Assembly: GCA_034429695.1 (NCBI GenBank)
Contig: DAOUGC010000025.1
Coordinates: 1-11,653 of the forward strand
DNA length: 11,653 nt
Direction of reading: 5' to 3'
Source: DAOUGC01 sp034429695
Lineage (GTDB): Bacteria > Chloroflexota > Anaerolineae > Anaerolineales > Anaerolineaceae
The notes under the pieces were generated by a model. That model saw nothing but the letters and a program-made list of their open reading frames with translations. It made no database searches and had not been told where the DNA came from. Made by a program: the position numbers and the translations under genes. This document shows, piece by piece, positions 1 to 5,764 of this stretch (within the stretch, counting starts at the first letter, position 1; every line of letters starts with the position of its first letter).

Positions 1-3000
1 CCCGCCTTGCGGTCGATGAACGTCTGGTACTCATGCAGGATATCCTTGTGCAGGTCAATGTTTTCAAGATAGGTCAACTTGAAAGGGCTATCCTCGGGTA
101 TCAACGCGTGTTTGCGCATCATTTCATTGTACGCTTTGCCCAGATAGGTGTTGGCTTCTTCCACCATACCGTTGGCGCGCAATGCCAGGCTGTGCCGGTA
201 TAGAATTTCCTCGCTGGTGCATTCCACTGCCTGCACCTGCCCCAGTTGCTGGTAGATCATCACACCGGCAATCGAGGTATCCAGCGCCCAGCGGAAGTAC
301 TCGGAGCGCTTATCCTTATCCTCGCACAATTCACCCAGTTGCAGGAAAGCCGCCACCGTTTCGCAATCGGCAGCCAGATGGTACTGGCGCGAAACCATGT
401 TATCGCTTGCCAGTTGGTGCACCGAACGGCACAGATCGGGAACCTGCGCCAATTTTTCCTGCTCTCCGATGCTGTTATACAAAATACTGGTGACCAGCGC
501 CAGACCCGCCCGTCCCAGGTCTTCAACATTCATCGGCGCCACCTTGCGGGCTTCTTCGAGATAGCTCTCTGCGGTTTTGTAATCATGCACCAGGATATTT
601 AGCTGCGCCAGACGCAACAGCGGATATAACCTACTGATATTGTTGGACCACAACCGCAGGGCATCCTCAATAAACGCCATGCCGCCCAGATAGTCACCCA
701 GATAAATCCCCTGCACCTGCCCGCAGAACATGGCGGCATTGCCTTCGATCATGCGATTTTCCATCCTGCGCGCCAGTTCAAGCCGCTTGAGTTCGTACTC
801 GGTCAACTGGGTGTAGTAATCACCCTGACGTTCGTACTGCGGGCTGAAAGCGGTCAACACCTCAAACTCTGTATAGCGGTCATCCAGTTCTTTAACAATC
901 TCAAGCGCTGCCTGCAGATAGCGTTCTGAGGTTTGCAGATCGTCGATTCCATATGAGTTGCCGATCGCCAGTAGAATGCTCACCTCTGCGCGCTTGTCAC
1001 CCAGATCACGGGCAAGTTGCAGCGCCAGCGGCTCCAGATCCTTCCAGCGCATGTCCTTCAGGTTGGTCAAAACGCTCCCAAGCGCCAGAACCGCTTCCAG
1101 CTCGAGGCGCTTGTTATTGAGTTTTCGGGCAATCTCCAGTGCCTCAAAGGCCAGCGGCAATCCCTGATTTTGTAATTGATCACGCGTCTCAGGGTCAGCG
1201 ATCTCCGGTTGAGCCAGCAGCGCCTGAACTGTAAACACCAGATCATCGGGCATCTGGCGCGCCAGTTCCATCATCTCACGCGAATCCGCGCGCCCCTGGC
1301 CGCTGTTACCCAGCGAATAGTGGATACTCCTCCGTCCGCGCAGCACATCAAAGCGCTGTCCGACGCAGATCCGCTTTTGGTCATCATTTAAATCGCCCGA
1401 TTCCAACAAATCCAACAACTCAATCGCGCGGTTGTAGTGGTTTAAAGCCTCTGTATTGGCATTCACCTTGATATTGGCTTCGGCAGCCGAGAGGGTGTAG
1501 AACAATTCTTTGCGATAGTCACCCGCCATGCGGTAGTGATAAGCCAGTGAGCTGTCATACAGGCTGCTGTCTTCGAGATCAATAAAATCTTCCAGATACT
1601 CCGCCACCATCAGGTGATACTGCCGGCGGGTGTGGGTTAACAGGCTTTCGTAGACCACATCCCGCACCAGTGGAGAGGTGAAGCCGTACTCCATGCCCAG
1701 ATAGGGAACCTGATTGCGCTCCTGTATCAACTGCGCCCGCTGCAGGCCGGCCAGCGCGTTCTTGATGGTCACCCCCGGACCGGCCAGTTTTTCCAGCACA
1801 TTGCGCCAGAAGGTCATGCCGATCACTGCTGCAAGTTGAAGCACTTCCTTTTCCTGGATGGAAAGTCGGTCTATGCGCGCCAGTAATGTCGTTTGCAGGC
1901 TGCCTGGCAAATCCAGCGAGGTCACCGGCCGGGTCTCCCGCCAGTGCCCGTGGGAACCCTGTACCAGCACCCCCTGGCCAATTAAAGCATGCAGCAACTC
2001 CTGAATATAAAACGGGTTCCCCTCCGCTTTTGAGATGATCAAGCGCCGGGTCTCCTCAGAAGGACCATCACAACCCACCAGTTGCTCGATCAATTCAAGC
2101 GACTGCCGATCCGACAACGGCTGCAGGTTCAGGTCAGTCAAACGGTGGGGGAACTCGGTTTCAACGTAATGACGCAACTGCCATGCCGGTGAAGTGCGAT
2201 CCGGCCGGAAAACCATCATCCACAACAGGGGTTCACTCTCACAAACATCCATGCAGAATTCCAGCAGGTGTATGGAGCTGGTGTCCGCCCAGTGCAGATC
2301 GCCAAAAGCAAGCACCAGCGGGCCCCTTCTGGACAATATTTCCACCCAATTTTTGATGGTCAAATAATACTGGTTTTGCAATGCCTCAGCCGTCAAATGA
2401 CGGATCTTTTCCAGATCGTTTTCATCCAACGGGAGCGCCATGAAGGAGGCCAGGTAAGGATAGACCTTCTCCTGTTCAACGCCCCACAGATCCGCCACCA
2501 GCGTTTTCAAGCGATTGGCAACATCCTGTCCCTCGGTATCCGGGGTCAGTTCAAGCCATGAGAGAATCAGATCGCGCCACATGGAGAAGGGCCATTGCTG
2601 ATCGTAGGAGCGGCAGCGCCCGCGCAACCACACCAGGGGTTTTCCCTCCGGACTGTGCTCTTCGCGGTCCACGTGCAACAAGTCAAGGTTGGGGATGTAG
2701 TGCAGCATCATGCCATGACGTACAAAATGCTGATGCACCTGATTGACCAGATATGATTTTCCCAGGCCTTTTTCACCGGAGAGCAACACCACCCCCCCCC
2801 GGCCGTCATACAGGTTGTGAACGGCATTTATCTCGGTTTTGTATTCAGCTCCGCGCCCTGTTAATGGTGCGGTCAGGGCGTATCCAGCGCGAACCTCGGA
2901 CACCTGCTCATCCAACACCGGCTCGAGCGGCCGATAGACCGCCACCGGGTGACTGATGCCCTTTACCCGGATCTCGCCCAGCACTTCCCACGTGAACCGG

Positions 3001-3734
3001 TTTTTCACCAGTTGATAGGTGTTGTCAGATACCAGCACCGTTCCGGGTTCAGCCGCGGTCTCCATGCGCGCCGCCAGGGCAACCGCCTCACCCATGGCGG
3101 TGTCTTCTTCACTGTACTGTTTCCGGTCTCCCACCGAAGCGATGATCACTTCGCCGGTGTTGACCCCCACCCGCAAGGCGATTTGAATATCCTCGGTCTC
3201 CACCAGGTTGGCGGCGTAAGCACGAATGGCACGCTGCATGGAAAGCGCAGCCATGACCGCATGTTCAGGGTCATCTTCATCTGCAGCTTTGGCGCCAAAA
3301 AAAGCCACCAGGCCATCGCCCCTGAACTGTCCCACCTGCCCGCCAAACCGATAGATCTCGGTCTCCAGCACATGAAAGACCCGGTTCATCATCGTAACCC
3401 ACGCCTCTGAACCGATTTTTTCCATCAGGTCGGTGGAATTTTTTACATCTGCCAGGATGACCGTGGCGATGCGTCTTTGCCCCCGTAATTCACCGGTTTG
3501 TACCGGTCGGGGAAGGATGGGCTGAACGGCATTTTCATTAACAATTACCGGTTGTGGTTCAATTACCGGTAGAGGTAATTCACCGTTCAAAACGGTGCCA
3601 CAGTGCATACAGAAACGATAATCCAGTGGGTTCAACTGCCCACACGAAGTACACGAAACCGTCAGGCGCGCGCCGCACATCCCGCAAAAACGCGCTTCCG
3701 GCAAATTCTCAAAATTGCATCGCGGGCATTTCAT
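1..3734 (-). CDS. Zinc-ribbon / class III nucleotide cyclase / STAND ATPase / TPR signalling protein, 3' end beyond the window
   Basis: One uninterrupted frame of 1244 codons is visible, still open at the left edge. Domains in order: two zinc ribbons (residues 3-45; CPRC, FCGMC, CTSC and FCMHC pairs); a short linker; a class III adenylate/guanylate cyclase domain (about 87-270) with metal aspartates D96 and D140 and a GVNTGE motif; an AAA/STAND ATPase with Walker A at 320-327 (GEKGLGKS), Walker B-like GDLHWAD at 478-484 and EGNPF at 571-575; a winged-helix-like stretch near 605-650; then helical TPR-like sequence from about 690 to the edge. Such proteins usually act as cytoplasmic sensors in which ligand binding by the TPR region controls the ATPase. 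Ala219 sits where class III cyclases carry the transition-state Asn, and Gln136 where adenylate cyclases carry the base-selecting Lys, so cyclase activity is uncertain. The start is chosen because its ATG overlaps the patatin stop as ATGA, implying translational coupling. Residues around Walker A are preceded by a G9 run. Confidence 0.9.
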   Translation of the reverse strand, partial: MKCPRCNFENLPEARFCGMCGARLTVSCTSCGQLNPLDYRFCMHCGTVLNGELPLPVIEPQPVIVNENAVQPILPRPVQTGELRGQRRIATVILADVKNSTDLMEKIGSEAWVTMMNRVFHVLETEIYRFGGQVGQFRGDGLVAFFGAKAADEDDPEHAVMAALSMQRAIRAYAANLVETEDIQIALRVGVNTGEVIIASVGDRKQYSEEDTAMGEAVALAARMETAAEPGTVLVSDNTYQLVKNRFTWEVLGEIRVKGISHPVAVYRPLEPVLDEQVSEVRAGYALTAPLTGRGAEYKTEINAVHNLYDGRGGVVLLSGEKGLGKSYLVNQVHQHFVRHGMMLHYIPNLDLLHVDREEHSPEGKPLVWLRGRCRSYDQQWPFSMWRDLILSWLELTPDTEGQDVANRLKTLVADLWGVEQEKVYPYLASFMALPLDENDLEKIRHLTAEALQNQYYLTIKNWVEILSRRGPLVLAFGDLHWADTSSIHLLEFCMDVCESEPLLWMMVFRPDRTSPAWQLRHYVETEFPHRLTDLNLQPLSDRQSLELIEQLVGCDGPSEETRRLIISKAEGNPFYIQELLHALIGQGVLVQGSHGHWRETRPVTSLDLPGSLQTTLLARIDRLSIQEKEVLQLAAVIGMTFWRNVLEKLAGPGVTIKNALAGLQRAQLIQERNQVPYLGMEYGFTSPLVRDVVYESLLTHTRRQYHLMVAEYLEDFIDLEDSSLYDSSLAYHYRMAGDYRKELFYTLSAAEANIKVNANTEALNHYNRAIELLDLLESGDLNDDQKRICVGQRFDVLRGRRSIHYSLGNSGQGRADSREMMELARQMPDDLVFTVQALLAQPEIADPETRDQLQNQGLPLAFEALEIARKLNNKRLELEAVLALGSVLTNLKDMRWKDLEPLALQLARDLGDKRAEVSILLAIGNSYGIDDLQTSERYLQAALEIVKELDDRYTEFEVLTAFSPQYERQGDYYTQLTEYELKRLELARRMENRMIEGNAAMFCGQVQGIYLGDYLGGMAFIEDALRLWSNNISRLYPLLRLAQLNILVHDYKTAESYLEEARKVAPMNVEDLGRAGLALVTSILYNSIGEQEKLAQVPDLCRSVHQLASDNMVSRQYHLAADCETVAAFLQLGELCEDKDKRSEYFRWALDTSIAGVMIYQQLGQVQAVECTSEEILYRHSLALRANGMVEEANTYLGKAYNEMMRKHALIPEDSPFKLTYLENIDLHKDILHEYQTFIDRKA
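2792..2800 (-). repeat. G9 homopolymer inside the cyclase/ATPase gene
   Basis: Nine consecutive C on the plus strand read as G9 in the coding sense and encode residues 312-315 (Arg-Gly-Gly-Val), directly before the Walker A loop of the ATPase. The frame is intact at length nine. A one-base change would end the protein before its ATPase and TPR parts. It may be chance, a contingency tract, or a place prone to assembly error. Confidence 0.6.
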
Positions 3735-4690
3735 TCGTATCGGTTTCCCTTCCCGGTCAGCGGACCGCTGGCTTTCTTGGGAATCAAGTCCTGCACAACG
3801 TCCGTCTGGTCATTCAGGATCATGCGCCCCATGCGAACGCCGTAAGCCACCAGGCGGTCAAGCGCGCTGACATCATCCATTTCAATGGGTTCGCGCAGGT
3901 TGACCTGAAAACGCCGGAAATCCAGCTCCTTGAAAAAACTATCCACCAGATGCACCTGTTGATCGTAGGCTGACTGTAAAAACGCTCCGAAGATCGGTTT
4001 GAGCCATTCCCAGGCAAACAGGTTGGAGCCATCATCAGGATTGTAGGTATAAGGGTCCCGCCCGGTTCCCACGCTGATCAAGGTGGTCTCTGCAGGGTCC
4101 CACTCCAGACAGACGGCAGCCTCATAAGCAGCCAGATAACACGGATTGGCATAAGAGCCCACCCCGCCGTCAATAAACCGTCCCTCGACCACCGGGAAGT
4201 AGGTTGGAACCGTGCAACTGGCCCGCACTGCAAAAGCCACCGGCCAATCGGCGTATTCACTTTTCCACGGTTTGACAAACAGCGTGCGGTTGGTCACCAG
4301 GTCGAAGGTCGTGATCACCAGATCGGTCTGCGGGCTGGCTGCCCACAGATCACCCATGCGCAGATCTCCAAAACTGACCTGCAAGGCTTCCTGCAATGGG
4401 ATATCAGGATAACGGTAGCGGGACAGGGGAAAGAAACGTTTGCGCCATGTGGTGGGGAAGACCTGCTCACCCATCTCCAAATACAATCGATTCAACTCAG
4501 CGGCGGATATACCGGCGGCAATGCCGGCGGCGATGATTGAGCCGGTGGAAGTACCAACCGCCAACCGAAAAATATCGTGCGCAGCCACACCGGCCGCCTC
4601 TTCGAGCATGGCCAGGGCTTGCGTGGCAATCAATCCGCGGATGCCTCCGCCATCAATGGCTATCGCAACATTCTTCCGAAATGGCTTCAT
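3731..4690 (-). CDS. Patatin-like phospholipase (CapV-like architecture)
   Basis: This 319-residue protein has all catalytic marks of the patatin family of serine lipid acyl hydrolases, which cleave acyl chains from phospholipids. The oxyanion loop is GGGIRG (residues 14-19), the nucleophile elbow is GTSTG with Ser48, and the dyad aspartate is Asp174 in a DGG motif. No signal peptide or membrane segment is seen, so it should be cytoplasmic and act on the inner membrane face. Length and the single patatin domain resemble CapV-type effectors of CBASS and many housekeeping bacterial patatins; sequence alone does not separate these. The ATG start is supported by an AGGAAGAG ribosome site six bases upstream. 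Its stop overlaps the start of the cyclase/STAND gene by four bases, so the two are almost certainly one operon. A palindrome lies in its upstream region. No separate cyclic-nucleotide-binding domain is visible. Confidence 0.92.
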   Translation of the reverse strand: MKPFRKNVAIAIDGGGIRGLIATQALAMLEEAAGVAAHDIFRLAVGTSTGSIIAAGIAAGISAAELNRLYLEMGEQVFPTTWRKRFFPLSRYRYPDIPLQEALQVSFGDLRMGDLWAASPQTDLVITTFDLVTNRTLFVKPWKSEYADWPVAFAVRASCTVPTYFPVVEGRFIDGGVGSYANPCYLAAYEAAVCLEWDPAETTLISVGTGRDPYTYNPDDGSNLFAWEWLKPIFGAFLQSAYDQQVHLVDSFFKELDFRRFQVNLREPIEMDDVSALDRLVAYGVRMGRMILNDQTDVVQDLIPKKASGPLTGKGNRYE

Positions 4691-4710
4691 CGTTTCTCTT
4701 CCTGCTCCGC

Positions 4711-4731
4711 GATCAGGGCTTGCCCGTGATC
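4711..4731. promoter_or_regulatory. Near-perfect palindrome upstream of patatin gene (possible operator)
   Basis: The arms GATCA-GGGC and GCCC-G-TGATC flank a central TT, with one unpaired base. The element ends about 20 bases before the patatin start codon, close to its ribosome site. The two-base centre is too tight for a good RNA hairpin, so a protein-binding operator is more likely than a terminator. No regulator gene is present to match it. Confidence 0.35.
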
Positions 4732-4807
4732 ACTATTAAATCTTATACCACAAGAACTTGATTAATATGCAATTAATGAACCACCTTTTTCGCGCGAATT
4801 GTGATTC

Positions 4808-4835
4808 TTCGGGATCGTCCCATTAAGACTATAAT
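4808..4835 (+). promoter_or_regulatory. Probable promoter of the acyltransferase gene
   Basis: A perfect TATAAT at 4830-4835 lies 23 bases before the acyltransferase start. The matching -35 position (TTCGGG at 4808-4813, 16-base spacer) is a poor match, so the promoter is either activator-dependent or weak. The short leader holds a GGGAGGA ribosome site. Confidence 0.45.
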
Positions 4836-4858
4836 AACAGGCAGGGAGGATATGACCT

Positions 4859-5764
4859 GTGGAGCACACCACCACACTGGCAACGCCGCAGGATGCAACC
4901 CAACTCGCCCGAATTGCCATCCATGAAGTGGCAATGCATTTTCATCTTGACCGGATTACGGGCTTGCCCTCCTTGCTGGAGAGATTGTTTATGCGCCCGG
5001 CATTGCGTTTTTCCCGCCTGGCGCTCAAGTTTGATCAGGCTGCCGGCGAGGGGGGACTATTCCATGCCGCCCGGCAGGTGTTGCCGGCTTTCATCCAGGG
5101 ATATTCAATTGCGCAATCCGCCCCGGTTCCTCCCGAGGGCCCCCTGCTGGTGCTGGCAAACCACCCCGGCGGACCTGATTCGCTGGCAATGCTGGCCGCC
5201 ATCAACCGCCCCGATCTATATGTTGTAACCGCAGAACACCGCCTGTTAAGTGCATTGCCCCATACCGGCAGGCATTTGGTTATGTTTTCCAACACAGATG
5301 TTGATCGCATGGGAGTGCTCAAGTCGGTATTGGCGCTTTTGAGAAAGGGAAAGGCGGTACTATTATTTCCGTACGGAATGTTGGAAACCGACCCGGCAAT
5401 TAACCCGGATGGCGGCGCAACCCTGCAGGGTTGGAGCCGCAGCCCCGGCATGTTCCTCAGCCGGGTTCCAAACGCCTGCCTGATACTGGGCGTGATCAGC
5501 GGAACGATTTCAAAGGCAGCCTACAACTCACCCTTGGCGCGTCTTTCCTGGACCAAAAAACGCCGCCAGCAGCGCGCCATGCTGATGCAAATGGCTGTGC
5601 ATCCATTCAGCGGCGGCTTGCCACTTGACGATGTACGCGTGAGTCTATCCGCTCCGCTGGTTCCGGGGCAGTTATCTCCCACGCTGGAACCCGCCAGCCT
5701 GCACCGTGCGATCCTTAATCGCTACCGCCAGTTCCTGAACGCAGCCAGAAATTCTCAATCTTAG
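4859..5764 (+). CDS. PlsC-like lysophospholipid/glycerophosphate acyltransferase
   Basis: This 301-residue protein belongs to the LPLAT acyltransferase superfamily, which transfers acyl chains to lysophospholipids or glycerol phosphates at the membrane. The catalytic HX4D motif is NHPGGPD (His102, Asp107), preceded by a hydrophobic strand. The substrate block usually written FPEGTR appears as FPYGML at 170-175, so the usual glutamate is replaced by Tyr. A later hydrophobic segment near 207-215 fits block IV. About 95 residues precede the catalytic motif, without an obvious membrane helix. The start is a GTG with a GGAGGA ribosome site eight bases upstream. An ATG at 4852 lies in another frame that soon stops. 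The gene diverges from the patatin operon, and its last 50 bases overlap the end of the opposite TPR gene. The exact substrate cannot be told. Confidence 0.85.
   Translation: MEHTTTLATPQDATQLARIAIHEVAMHFHLDRITGLPSLLERLFMRPALRFSRLALKFDQAAGEGGLFHAARQVLPAFIQGYSIAQSAPVPPEGPLLVLANHPGGPDSLAMLAAINRPDLYVVTAEHRLLSALPHTGRHLVMFSNTDVDRMGVLKSVLALLRKGKAVLLFPYGMLETDPAINPDGGATLQGWSRSPGMFLSRVPNACLILGVISGTISKAAYNSPLARLSWTKKRRQQRAMLMQMAVHPFSGGLPLDDVRVSLSAPLVPGQLSPTLEPASLHRAILNRYRQFLNAARNSQS

Larger units (their letters stand above)
4691..4858. promoter_or_regulatory. Divergent control region between patatin and acyltransferase genes
   Basis: This 168-base gap lies between two divergent starts, so it must hold promoters for both. 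It is AT-rich in the middle. Two symmetric elements are visible: a near-perfect palindrome at 4711-4731 and two ATTAAT boxes at 4761-4766 and 4772-4777 separated by five bases. On the minus strand a TATAAG at about 4743-4748 with an upstream TTGCAT is a possible but weak promoter for the patatin operon. No RNA gene is seen. Confidence 0.5.

Noticed and set aside
246..602. Plus-strand open frame of 118 codons at the left end
   Set aside because: It is antisense to the TPR-like part of the cyclase/ATPase gene, which reads without a stop in the other strand.
2949..3410. Plus-strand open frame of about 150 codons
   Set aside because: It is antisense to the zinc-ribbon/cyclase gene, has low-complexity composition without motifs, and no ribosome site. 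The minus-strand frame has clear domains.
4852..4858. ATG at 4852 as acyltransferase start
   Set aside because: It is out of frame with the acyltransferase and reaches a stop after about 23 codons; the GTG at 4859 fits the ribosome site and the frame.
5035..5451. Minus-strand open frame of 138 codons
   Set aside because: It is antisense to the acyltransferase catalytic region and rich in Ser, Pro and Arg, as expected for a shadow frame.
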